A stretch of 5,070 nucleotides of DNA from Sphingopyxis sp. (GCA_026125835.1 JAHCKJ010000173.1:1-5070), one strand, 5' to 3'. Positions 1 to 5,070 are shown, counted from the stretch's first letter. Notes: generated by a model not told the origin, from the sequence alone. Numbers and translations are program-made.

Positions 1-13
1 AGAGACAGCCGAA

Positions 14-244
14 ATGACCGAAGAGAAAAAACAGAAACTCCTGCTCCTCAGCCAGCCGCAGCGCGCCTGCCTGGAAGGCCTGTCGAACCGCCGCCCCCAG
101 CTCCCCACCGACCCCGTCCGCGACGAACTCGTGACGCTGGGGCTGGTGGTGAAACAGGGCGCCAAATGGGCGCTGACCCCGCAGGGCAAGAAGGTGCTGG
201 CGGCGAGCTCGAACCGGCGCAATGCGGGCGGGTTTTCGGTTTGA
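14..244 (+). CDS. Small winged-helix-like protein of unknown function (76 aa)
   Basis: I do not recognise a named family. The N-terminus is charged (residues 2-8, Glu/Lys-rich). It is followed by a probable helix (about 9-25), a Pro-rich turn (about 28-34) and a segment at 35-63 reading like the recognition helix and wing of a winged-helix fold: a helix ending in LVTLGLVV, a short turn, then KWALTPQGKKVLAAS. That pattern (hydrophobic helix, 'LGLV', 'W.LTPQGKKVL') is common in MarR- or PadR-like DNA-binding domains, but the protein lacks a full-length N-terminal helix bundle. The tail from about 65 is Arg/Gly-rich and probably disordered. Codon use is GC-rich like the host genes rather than like the downstream restriction genes. 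The start is the first ATG; only 13 bases lie upstream in the window, so the ribosome site is poorly resolved. It ends 65 bases before the methyltransferase on the same strand. That makes a regulatory link possible, but more likely it is a host gene flanking the insertion. Confidence 0.6.
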   Translation: MTEEKKQKLLLLSQPQRACLEGLSNRRPQLPTDPVRDELVTLGLVVKQGAKWALTPQGKKVLAASSNRRNAGGFSV

Positions 245-249
245 TGCGG

Positions 250-266
250 GCGTCAGGGATTGACGC
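250..266. promoter_or_regulatory. Perfect 6-bp inverted repeat, candidate operator or attenuator
   Basis: GCGTCA (250-255) and TGACGC (261-266) are exact reverse complements separated by GGGAT. The repeat begins 6 bases after the stop of the 76-residue gene and covers the only TTGAC-like -35 hexamer upstream of the methyltransferase. It could be a repressor site for autoregulation of the restriction-modification operon, or the stem of a terminator of the upstream gene. No T-run follows the right arm, so the terminator reading is weaker. The symmetry is seen directly; its role is inferred. Confidence 0.35.
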
Positions 267-288
267 GAACGTAACAAGAACATAGCCT
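260..288 (+). promoter_or_regulatory. Possible sigma-70-type promoter for the restriction-modification operon
   Basis: TTGACG at 260-265 matches the -35 consensus at five of six positions. With a 17-base spacer the -10 hexamer would be TAGCCT at 283-288, which matches the consensus at only three of six positions. Degenerate -10 boxes are common in high-GC alphaproteobacteria. It is the only candidate of this kind between the upstream stop and the methyltransferase start. Confidence 0.25.
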
Positions 289-303
289 GCGCGGAGCAGG
301 AGG
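286..303 (+). promoter_or_regulatory. Strong ribosome binding site partly inside a small hairpin, before the methyltransferase
   Basis: AGGAGG at 298-303 is a near-perfect Shine-Dalgarno sequence, 6 bases before the ATG at 310, and it decides that start. CCTGC (286-290) and GCAGG (296-300) can form a 5-bp stem with a GCGGA loop. The right arm covers the first bases of the Shine-Dalgarno, so folding could damp translation of the methyltransferase. The stem is short and GC-rich, so it may also be chance. Confidence 0.45.
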
Positions 304-309
304 AAAGCC

Positions 310-1263
310 ATGCAATCGATCGAGTTTTGTGCTGGCGCAGGTGGCCAAGCCCTTGGTTTGGAGCAAGCCGGGTTTCGCCACTCGGCGGTGGTCGAAATTG
401 AGCCAGACTATGCCGCCACCTTGCGGCTTAACCGCCCCAATTGGGATGTGCGCTGCGCCGATATGAACACGTTTGATGGACGGCCGTTTGCCGGGATCGA
501 CATGTTCGCCGGCGGCTTGCCATGCCCTCCGTTTTCAATGGCTGGCAAGCAACTAGGGGAACGGGATGAACGCAATCTGTTCCCTGCTGCGATCCGGCTG
601 ATCGACGAAATGCGGCCCAAGGCCATCATGATTGAAAATGTCCGTGGCTTCCTGTCGGCGGTATTTGAAGACTATCGGAATGGCTTGAAGGGCCAGTTGG
701 AGAAATTGGGCTATCGGACGGACTGGCGCTTGCTAAACGCTTCCGATTTCGGCGTGCCGCAGCTCCGTCCGCGCGTCGTGATCGTTGCGATTCGTAAGGA
801 CTATGTCGACGCCTTCGATTGGCCCACGGCAAACGCGCACAATCCACCGACCGTGGGTGAAACTTTGGTCGACCTGATGGGCGAGAACGGCTGGCTCGGG
901 GCAGCGGCCTGGGCAAAGCGCGCCAATGACATCGCCCCGACCATCGTCGGCGGTTCAAAGAAACACGGCGGCCCCGACCTCGGCCCGACCCGCGCCCGGG
1001 CCGCATGGGCGACTTTGGGCGTCGAGGGCAAGAGCCTGTTCAACGAAGCCCCCGGACCCGATTTCGTAGGCATGCCACGTCTTACGGTGCGCATGGTCGC
1101 GCGGTTGCAAGGCTTTCCTGACGACTGGCAATTTCACGGTGGCAAAACCACGAGCTATCGCCAAGTCGGCAATGCTTTCCCGCCGCCGGTGGCCAAAGCC
1201 GTTGGGTCAAATTTGAAGATCGCGTTGTCGGTGCAGAAGCATTTTCTGGTGCGGGCGGCGTAA
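310..1263 (+). CDS. DNA (cytosine-5) methyltransferase of an NgoMIV-type restriction-modification system
   Basis: This cytosine-5 methyltransferase transfers a methyl group from S-adenosylmethionine to a cytosine, protecting host DNA from the nuclease encoded next. The motifs run in canonical order: motif I FCAGAGGQALGLE (residues 6-18, AdoMet binding); motif IV GGLPCPPFS (68-76) with the catalytic Cys72; motif VI ENV (109-111, Glu109 contacting the target base); motif VIII QLRPR (151-155); motif IX RLTVRMVARLQGFPDDW (257-273); motif X YRQVGNAFPPPVAKAVG (283-299). The target recognition domain lies between VIII and IX, about residues 170-255. At 317 aa it is a complete, compact enzyme. There is no N-terminal extension before motif I, so the helix-turn-helix self-repressor domain seen in M.SsoII-type enzymes is absent. 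The stop codon overlaps the nuclease start. GCCGGC specificity is inferred from the partner nuclease. Family assignment is certain; which cytosine is methylated cannot be told from sequence. Confidence 0.97.
   Translation: MQSIEFCAGAGGQALGLEQAGFRHSAVVEIEPDYAATLRLNRPNWDVRCADMNTFDGRPFAGIDMFAGGLPCPPFSMAGKQLGERDERNLFPAAIRLIDEMRPKAIMIENVRGFLSAVFEDYRNGLKGQLEKLGYRTDWRLLNASDFGVPQLRPRVVIVAIRKDYVDAFDWPTANAHNPPTVGETLVDLMGENGWLGAAAWAKRANDIAPTIVGGSKKHGGPDLGPTRARAAWATLGVEGKSLFNEAPGPDFVGMPRLTVRMVARLQGFPDDWQFHGGKTTSYRQVGNAFPPPVAKAVGSNLKIALSVQKHFLVRAA
508..513. other. GCCGGC site inside the methyltransferase gene
   Basis: This is the predicted recognition hexamer of the system encoded here, lying within the codons for Ala-Gly-Gly just ahead of the catalytic motif. 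It is one of only two GCCGGC hexamers I found in the window. Confidence 0.6.
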
Positions 1264-2108
1264 TGGCTGACGCTTGGCTGACTTTGGCGCGGAAAGAATT
1301 TCACGCCACTATTCTGTCGGGCATTCTGACCAAAAGCGACAAGGGCGTACCGAGCAATGCCGATAGTGGCAGCGCCATAAGCGTGGCACTCGCCAACTCG
1401 ATCTGCGAGCAATTAGGCGAAGCAAAAGTAGCTCAAAAACTTCCCGGCCAAACGTCGGGCGCCGATTTCGAGGAAATATGCGCAGTATATGTTCGCCTGT
1501 GTTTTAAGCATCTTTCCCATCTGCGTCCGGGCAGTTTCTTCATTACCAAAGGCGGCGGGATTGCCCAATTCGAACAATATGCTCACCTTGATGAGCTTGA
1601 AGCGATAGCAAAGAGCAACCGTGAAATAGCGACCGCACTCGGTTCAGATTATTTGATCAAGCCTGATATCGTCGTGGGCCGTCGTCCCGAACCAGATGAG
1701 GTAATAAATGCTGCCGAGATGCTGGTTGATGACGAGAGTGCGAAACTCAGCACTTTAAGGGCAAGCAACCACGCGCTTTCCATCCTGCACGCTTCGATTA
1801 GTTGCAAATGGACATTGCGCAGCGACCGAGCCCAGAATGCGCGTTCAGAGGGGCTGAATTTGGTCCGCAACCGCAAAGGACGGCTACCCCATATCGCCGT
1901 AATTACCGGCGAACCCATGCCAAGCAGAATTGCCTCATTGGCGCTGGGTACCGGAGATATCGACTGCGTTTATCATTTCGCGCTTTATGAATTGCGGAAA
2001 GCGCTGGTCGATCAAAAACGCGAAGGTACACTCGATCTGGTCGACGCGATGGTCGAGGGCAAACGATTACGTGATATCTCCGACCTGCCACTCGATTTGG
2101 TGACTTGA
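1263..2108 (+). CDS. Type II restriction endonuclease, NgoMIV family (predicted GCCGGC)
   Basis: This enzyme cleaves unmethylated foreign DNA. It resembles NgoMIV of Neisseria gonorrhoeae along its whole length (281 aa; NgoMIV as I recall it is about 286). Recognisable blocks are VPSNADS (29-35), LPGQTSG (60-66), QYAHL (105-109), ALGSDY..KPDIVV (125-138), LHASISCKWTLRSDRAQNAR (175-194), GRLPHI (206-211) and IDCVYHFALYEL (233-244). The PD-(D/E)XK-type active site is intact: Glu70, Asp135, Ser180, Lys182 and Glu196, equivalent to NgoMIV Glu70, Asp140, Ser185, Lys187 and Glu201. The RSDR motif (186-189) and Arg222 match the residues NgoMIV uses to read the bases of GCCGGC. NgoMIV cuts after the first G, leaving 5' CCGG ends, and acts as a tetramer on two sites. 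The start is the ATG of TAATG, giving a one-base overlap with the methyltransferase stop. No strong Shine-Dalgarno is visible, so translation is probably coupled. TTA, AGA and AGG codons and lower GC than the flanks suggest acquisition by transfer. The match is from memory, not a search. Confidence 0.95.
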   Translation: MADAWLTLARKEFHATILSGILTKSDKGVPSNADSGSAISVALANSICEQLGEAKVAQKLPGQTSGADFEEICAVYVRLCFKHLSHLRPGSFFITKGGGIAQFEQYAHLDELEAIAKSNREIATALGSDYLIKPDIVVGRRPEPDEVINAAEMLVDDESAKLSTLRASNHALSILHASISCKWTLRSDRAQNARSEGLNLVRNRKGRLPHIAVITGEPMPSRIASLALGTGDIDCVYHFALYELRKALVDQKREGTLDLVDAMVEGKRLRDISDLPLDLVT

Positions 2109-2228
2109 TTGCCCCCCAAATCCTATTTCGCGCGCCCCACCCCAAAACCCCTTTCCTACAATTTTCCGCCATGCCACCCTCGCGGTCTGGCTCTTTGACT
2201 TGTCCGAAACCGCCGTTCCACCGCGCGC

Positions 2229-2265
2229 CAAACATCGCGCCCGCGTGCGACCTTTGTGATGTTTG
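2229..2265. repeat. 8-bp inverted repeat in the convergent gap
   Basis: CAAACATC (2229-2236) and GATGTTTG (2258-2265) are exact reverse complements with a 21-base loop. Inside, TCGCGC (2235-2240) and GTGCGA (2245-2250) can form a competing stem with one G-U pair. It sits in the 271-base stretch between the nuclease stop (2108) and the end of the minus-strand gene at 2380. No gene is supported there: its open frames are antisense to the nuclease tail or lack recognisable content. Neither arm is followed by a T-run, so it is not a typical intrinsic terminator. It may serve as a bidirectional transcript end, a protein-binding site, or a remnant of the insertion junction. Confidence 0.4.
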
Positions 2266-2379
2266 ATACGCCGCCGCGCTGGGCGACTTTCGCAATCTTC
2301 GCTCATGCCCGGCCGCTAACCGCTTGTTTCCGGGGTCGATGCGGTGGCAAGTTTGACAACTTCCGGCGCCGCCGCCCGC

Positions 2380-2898
2380 TCAGTTGAGCGCCGACTCCGC
2401 CGGAAACCCGCGCACCCCGGCGACCGCGAACATCACCCCGCCGCGCACCGCCTCGGGCGCATCGGCCAGCAGGTACAGCTTCACCAGCTCGCGCGTCACT
2501 TCGCTGTCGTCATCGACCACCAGCCGCAGCGACGCGATGCCCAGCTCGCTTTTGGCCACCACCACGTCGCGGATCAGCGCCAGCGGCCAGCGCTCGCCGC
2601 CGCCGCGATACAGCGTCGCGCCATCGTGCCAGATATAGGCATCGCGCCAGCGCCACGCGCGGTGAAAGGCGACCAGGCCGACGAGCGCCGCGGCGATCCC
2701 GATGCTGACCAGCAGATTGCCCAACAGCACCGCGCGCATCACCGCGGCCGCGCCGTCGTCCCACACCGGGAGCGCCTGCCGCAGCGCGAGCACCGCGGCG
2801 GCCAGCGCGCACAGCGATTGCCCCGCCAGCAACGGCTTGGCCTTCAACCGGGCGAGCACCACCCTTCGCGATCCCACAGGCTTCATCGCCCCGCCCAT
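2380..2898 (-). CDS. Two-helix membrane protein with C-terminal soluble domain, unknown function (172 aa)
   Basis: I do not recognise a named family. The N-terminus is basic (residues 6-21, several Arg/Lys). Two hydrophobic segments follow: about 22-39 (PLLAGQSLCALAAAVLAL) and about 53-79 (MRAVLLGNLLVSIGIAAALVGLVAF). The remainder, 80-172, is soluble and alternates short strands (AYIWHDGATLYRGG, IRDVVVAKSELGIASLRLVVDD) with a C-terminal helical part. This resembles the 'two helices plus PH-like domain' layout of many small bacterial membrane proteins. By the positive-inside rule both ends should be cytoplasmic. There are two possible starts: ATG at 2898, with AAGG six bases upstream, or ATG at 2886 (MKPVGS), preceded by a G-rich stretch. 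The gene follows the DsbA-family gene by 64 bases on the same strand and may be in its transcript. GC content is very high here (46 of 60 bases in 2641-2700). Confidence 0.75.
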   Translation of the reverse strand: MGGAMKPVGSRRVVLARLKAKPLLAGQSLCALAAAVLALRQALPVWDDGAAAVMRAVLLGNLLVSIGIAAALVGLVAFHRAWRWRDAYIWHDGATLYRGGGERWPLALIRDVVVAKSELGIASLRLVVDDDSEVTRELVKLYLLADAPEAVRGGVMFAVAGVRGFPAESALN

Positions 2899-2962
2899 AG
2901 CAGCCTTGCCGCCGGGCGCCAGCCGCGTCGCGCCACCGCTGCCCTTCCCACGACCGCGCCGG

Positions 2963-3676
2963 TCACGCGGCGGGGGCCAGCACCTTGTTCTCGATCACCC
3001 GGACAAACACGTCGGGCTCCTGCGCGCCGGGGATCATCATGCGGCCGCCCAGAATGAAGGCCGGAACGCCGGTTATATTCCGGTCGGCCCAATAGGCTTC
3101 TTCGCTGCGCACCATCTCGCCGAACTCGCCCGATGCCAGAATCGATTGGGCGCGGGCGCGGTCGAGCCCCACCGATGCCGCCACATCGGCCAGCACCATA
3201 TGATCACTAACGTCGCGATTGTCGGTAAAATGCGCCGTGAACAGAGCCAGCTTGAGCGCGGTCTGGACGCCAGTCGCCGCCGTCTGACCGGGTTCTTCCA
3301 GCGCGCCAGCCCACGTCAGCAGGCGGTGGGCGTCGAAACTGTTGCGCATTTGAAAGCCGGGGCCGCGATTGAAGGCAAAGCCAAGCCCAGCGGCAACCTC
3401 CGCCATCTTGCTGCTGTTCGCCCGGCTCTGTTCGGCGGTAATGCCATATTTGCGCATGACGTGAGCGGCGGCATCCTCACCCTCGGGCGGCATGTCGGGG
3501 TTCAGTTCGAACGGGTGCCACTGGACGCGGAAAGCCAGGCGCCCCGCAAAATGCGTCATCACCTTTTGAAACTTCAACCACCCGATGATGCACCACGGGC
3601 ACATGATGTCCGAAACGATATCGACGCTCAGTCGCGGCAAGCCCTGTTCCGTCAACGTCCACCCCCTTGTCGGCAT
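2963..3676 (-). CDS. DsbA-family oxidoreductase, FrnE-like
   Basis: This is a thioredoxin-fold thiol-disulfide oxidoreductase of the DsbA/FrnE group (Pfam DSBA-like, PF01323). The first strand and active site read VDIVSDIMCPWC with the redox pair Cys26-Cys29. The helical insertion follows, containing GYxF-like RGPGFQMRNSFDAHRLL (104-120), a segment typical of FrnE-like proteins. The cis-proline loop is TGVPAF (202-207, Pro205) next to the C-terminal strand ILGGRMMIPGAQ. There is no signal peptide or membrane segment, so it should act in the cytoplasm, unlike periplasmic DsbA. Substrates cannot be inferred; FrnE relatives are linked to oxidative-stress tolerance and some to polyketide isomerisation. 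The start is ambiguous. ATG at 3676 has only a weak GAAAG nearby, whereas the TTG at 3653-3655 (residue 8) is preceded by AAGGGGG at about 6 bases and gives an N-terminus nearer the family norm. The gene begins 3 bases after the 46-residue gene, so the two are probably co-transcribed. Confidence 0.93.
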   Translation of the reverse strand: MPTRGWTLTEQGLPRLSVDIVSDIMCPWCIIGWLKFQKVMTHFAGRLAFRVQWHPFELNPDMPPEGEDAAAHVMRKYGITAEQSRANSSKMAEVAAGLGFAFNRGPGFQMRNSFDAHRLLTWAGALEEPGQTAATGVQTALKLALFTAHFTDNRDVSDHMVLADVAASVGLDRARAQSILASGEFGEMVRSEEAYWADRNITGVPAFILGGRMMIPGAQEPDVFVRVIENKVLAPAA

Positions 3677-3679
3677 CTT

Positions 3680-3820
3680 TCAGCCGGGTGTCCGACGATC
3701 CTTGCCCGAACGCCGGTCGGCCATGCGGCGTTCCGGACCCTTGTAATCGGGATCGTCCCTAACGCGCCGGTCGGTTGCTCGCCGATCCGATCCGGCCCGT
3801 TTCTTGTCATCGGTTGCCAT
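3680..3820 (-). CDS. 46-residue charged protein with repeated (D/E)RR units
   Basis: The reading frame runs from ATG at 3818-3820 to TGA at 3680-3682 and encodes 46 residues. It contains five acidic-Arg-Arg units: DRR at 12-14, 17-19, 35-37 and 41-43, and ERR at 30-32. The central part, DDPDYKGPERRMADRRSGKDRR, is entirely hydrophilic, with no hydrophobic core, so the protein is probably disordered. AGGGG lies 4 bases before the ATG, a convincing ribosome site. The stop is 3 bases before the ATG of the downstream DsbA-family gene, which favours a real, translationally linked gene over chance. I recognise no function. The charge pattern would suit binding to RNA, nucleotides or acidic protein surfaces, but that is inference. 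The main doubt is length: a 46-codon frame in GC-rich DNA can be fortuitous, although the repeat structure and ribosome site argue against that. Confidence 0.68.
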   Translation of the reverse strand: MATDDKKRAGSDRRATDRRVRDDPDYKGPERRMADRRSGKDRRTPG

Positions 3821-3882
3821 ACGCCCCTACACCCAAAAAGAGAAAAGAAGCGACCCGGGGCGCAGTAACTCACAAAATCCCT

Positions 3883-3918
3883 AAAAACACAACAACGGCG
3901 GACGGCATTTGCGGTCCC
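3883..3918 (-). terminator. Possible intrinsic terminator after the DUF4345-like gene
   Basis: Reading the minus strand, GGGACCGC (3918-3911), loop AAAT, then GCCGTCC (3906-3900) form a stem with one internal mismatch. It is followed by a T-rich stretch ending in five T (3887-3883). It starts 13 bases after the stop of the membrane protein gene at 3932. The stem is imperfect and the T-run is offset by about a dozen bases, so this is only a candidate. If real, it separates that gene from the small DRR gene. Confidence 0.3.
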
Positions 3919-3931
3919 GGCCGGGCAGCCT

Positions 3932-4366
3932 TCACCTCATGTCGTCGGCGACTCCGGCCGAGTTGACCGCCGCCGCGTCGACCGGCACGCGCGACAAGAC
4001 CCACCAGCTCGCCAGCATCAACACCACCGTCAAAGCCTCGACAATCATGCCCTGGATGATGCCCCAATTGGTCGGATCGCCCATCGCCGCACCGATCAGC
4101 CGGCCCACGAGCGCCGTACCGAACAGCGCCGCCGGTACCAGCAGAGCACGCACCCAGCCCGGCAGCAGCGCCCCCAGCACCGCCGCACCCGATGCCACGA
4201 TAAAAAAGGCCGAAAGATCGGCGCGGAGCGTGTTGATCGCCACCCCGGTGATGGAGAAGTTGAACGTCTCCGAATAGCTCGCCGGATCGATCACACCGCG
4301 CAAACCCACGATCGCAAAAAAGGCCGCCCAAAGCAGCACCGCGCCACGCCAGATCCAGTTGGTCAT
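3932..4366 (-). CDS. Four-helix membrane protein resembling DUF4345
   Basis: This is a small integral membrane protein of 144 residues with four hydrophobic segments at about 8-26, 51-69, 73-93 and 102-123, and a short polar C-terminal tail. The conserved-looking features are the loop after helix 1 (GLRGVIDPASYSETFN, 21-36) and NTLRADLSAFFIVASG at the start of helix 2. These resemble the DUF4345 family (PF14248) layout, in which a Leu-Arg-Ala stretch opens helix 2. No catalytic residues are evident and the function is unknown. I chose ATG at 4364-4366 because GGGGAGA lies about 5 bases upstream. An in-frame ATG nine codons earlier would add a polar MDDGYGETI stretch encoded across that ribosome site and is unlikely to be used. 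The gene follows mnmA by 66 bases on the same strand and may share its transcript. Confidence 0.8.
   Translation of the reverse strand: MTNWIWRGAVLLWAAFFAIVGLRGVIDPASYSETFNFSITGVAINTLRADLSAFFIVASGAAVLGALLPGWVRALLVPAALFGTALVGRLIGAAMGDPTNWGIIQGMIVEALTVVLMLASWWVLSRVPVDAAAVNSAGVADDMR
4099..4104. other. GCCGGC site in the DUF4345-like gene
   Basis: This is the second of the two GCCGGC hexamers I found. Both would need methylation by the enzyme encoded at 310-1263 if the system is active. Confidence 0.6.
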
Positions 4367-4432
4367 GATTGTCTCCCCATATCCGTCGTCCAAGCTGAAC
4401 CAACAGACGGGAATGTCAATGGTTGCGCGAGC

Positions 4433-5070
4433 TTACCCGGCGTCGGCGGCGAAGGTTTCTTCGATCCAGCCGCCACCGAGCACGCGGCTGGAATCGGCTG
4501 CATCATAAAGAACGGCTGCCTGTCCCGGAGCAACGCCATATTCCGGTTCGGCAAACAGCAGCCGGTCGCCCTCGACCCGCGCGGGAGCGGGCTTTGCCAT
4601 GCTCCGCACCTTGGCGAGGACCGGACGCCCTTCGACAACGCCCAGCCAGTTGGTCTCCCCAAGTCGTGCCCCGGCAACCGCCAGAGCGCGCCGGGGGCCG
4701 ACAACGACCTGCTTCGCGGCGGCATCAAGGCGCACGACATAGAGCGCTTCGGCCTGTCCGCCGATTTCGATCCCTCGGCGCTGGCCGACGGTGTAATGGA
4801 TCAGCCCCTTGTGGGCGCCGAGCACAGTGCCGTCGATATGGACGATCTCGCCCTGGTCGTCGGCTTCGGGGCGGAGTTTGCGAACGAGCGTTGCGTAATC
4901 GCCGTCGGGAACGAAACATATGTCCTGACTGTCAGGCTTACCTGCGACGCCCAGCCCCAAGTCGCGCGCAATTTTTCGCACCACGCTCTTTTCGAGGCCG
5001 CCCAAGGGGAACCGCAGGAAATCGAGCTGGTCCTGCGTCGTCGCGAACAGGAAATAGCTCTGGTCGCGCG
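4433..5070 (-). CDS. mnmA: tRNA-specific 2-thiouridylase MnmA, C-terminal part (5' end beyond the window)
   Basis: MnmA uses ATP and persulfide sulfur to thiolate U34 in the wobble position of Lys, Glu and Gln tRNAs in the cytoplasm. The window holds about the last 211 codons of an enzyme usually 360-400 long. The frame is open through the right edge, beginning RDQSYFLF, the conserved (K/R)DQSYFL motif, then FPLGGLEK. DSQDICFV follows, with the second catalytic cysteine (TGT at 4916-4918, minus strand), equivalent to Cys199 of the E. coli enzyme. After it come HYTVGQRRGIEIGG, the linker to the C-terminal beta-barrel, and YVVRLDAAAKQVVVGPR. The PP-loop nucleotide-binding motif and the first catalytic cysteine lie outside. 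An apparent internal TTG start at 5005 is not real because the conserved motif precedes it. The stop is TAA at 4433-4435. No truncation or frameshift is seen. Confidence 0.97.
   Translation of the reverse strand, partial: RDQSYFLFATTQDQLDFLRFPLGGLEKSVVRKIARDLGLGVAGKPDSQDICFVPDGDYATLVRKLRPEADDQGEIVHIDGTVLGAHKGLIHYTVGQRRGIEIGGQAEALYVVRLDAAAKQVVVGPRRALAVAGARLGETNWLGVVEGRPVLAKVRSMAKPAPARVEGDRLLFAEPEYGVAPGQAAVLYDAADSSRVLGGGWIEETFAADAG

Noticed and set aside
310..2108. Possibility of a Vsr nuclease, BREX, DISARM or other multi-gene defence module
   Set aside because: Only the methyltransferase and the NgoMIV-like nuclease are present; neighbours on both sides are unrelated to known defence genes.
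1903..2306. Overlapping minus-strand open frames (130 and 79 codons) crossing the nuclease tail and the 2109-2306 gap
   Set aside because: They are antisense to a certain gene, their products have no recognisable domain, and they lack good ribosome sites; long chance frames are common in GC-rich DNA.
2349..2362. AAGTT-TGAC-AACTT inverted repeat just beyond the 172-residue gene
   Set aside because: A 5-bp A/T-rich stem without a T-run is too weak to call a terminator.
2377..2390. CGCTCA-GT-TGAGCG palindrome over the stop codon of the 172-residue gene
   Set aside because: The loop is too short for a stable hairpin without opening a pair, there is no T-run, and it is mostly coding sequence.
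2344..3868. Long plus-strand open frames (237 and 388 codons) opposite the minus-strand genes
   Set aside because: The translations are Arg/His/Pro/Ala-rich with no domain signature, and they lie opposite the DsbA-family gene, whose motifs are unmistakable, and the membrane protein gene.
3870..3908. 12-codon hydrophobic minus-strand frame (MPSAVVVFLGIL) before the 46-residue gene
   Set aside because: No ribosome site, very short, and it overlaps the candidate terminator; no sign of a leader-peptide attenuator.
4391..4419. Perfect TTGACA on the minus strand (4419-4414) upstream of the DUF4345-like gene
   Set aside because: No acceptable -10 hexamer lies at 15-18 bases, so a promoter cannot be supported although the -35 match is striking.

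Overview
The window looks like chromosomal DNA from a high-GC alphaproteobacterium, most likely of the Sphingomonadales (for example Sphingopyxis or Sphingomonas). This is inferred from the GC-rich codon use and the character of the housekeeping proteins; nothing in the window fixes the genus.

Layout: (a) 14-244, plus strand: a 76-residue protein with a winged-helix-like C-terminal half. (b) 310-2108, plus strand: a two-gene type II restriction-modification operon. It has a C5 cytosine methyltransferase followed, with a TAATG overlap, by a restriction endonuclease of the NgoMIV family. The nuclease keeps every catalytic and recognition residue I can place, so the predicted target is GCCGGC. 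(c) 2109-2379: a gene-free convergent gap holding an 8-bp inverted repeat. (d) 2380-5070, all minus strand: reading in the direction of transcription, the 3' part of mnmA (tRNA 2-thiouridylase, running off the right edge), a four-helix membrane protein resembling DUF4345, a 46-residue Arg-rich protein with repeated Asp/Glu-Arg-Arg units, a FrnE-type DsbA-family oxidoreductase, and a two-helix membrane protein with a cytosolic C-terminal domain.

The restriction-modification pair is visibly less GC-rich than its flanks and uses codons rare in them (TTA, AGA, AGG), which fits horizontal acquisition between two ordinary host genes. Its upstream region has a perfect 6-bp inverted repeat over a possible -35 element and a small hairpin over the ribosome binding site. 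These are candidate control elements, since the operon has no recognisable classical C-protein gene.

The minus-strand genes are mostly general cell functions: tRNA modification, thiol-disulfide chemistry and membrane proteins of unknown role. The 46-residue gene and the oxidoreductase are separated by only 3 bases and are probably co-transcribed. I see no CRISPR array, transposon, tRNA or rRNA, and no convincing undescribed defence system. The strongest content is a recognisable NgoMIV-type system. The least explained parts are the small DRR-repeat protein, the small winged-helix-like protein and the control region between 245 and 309.
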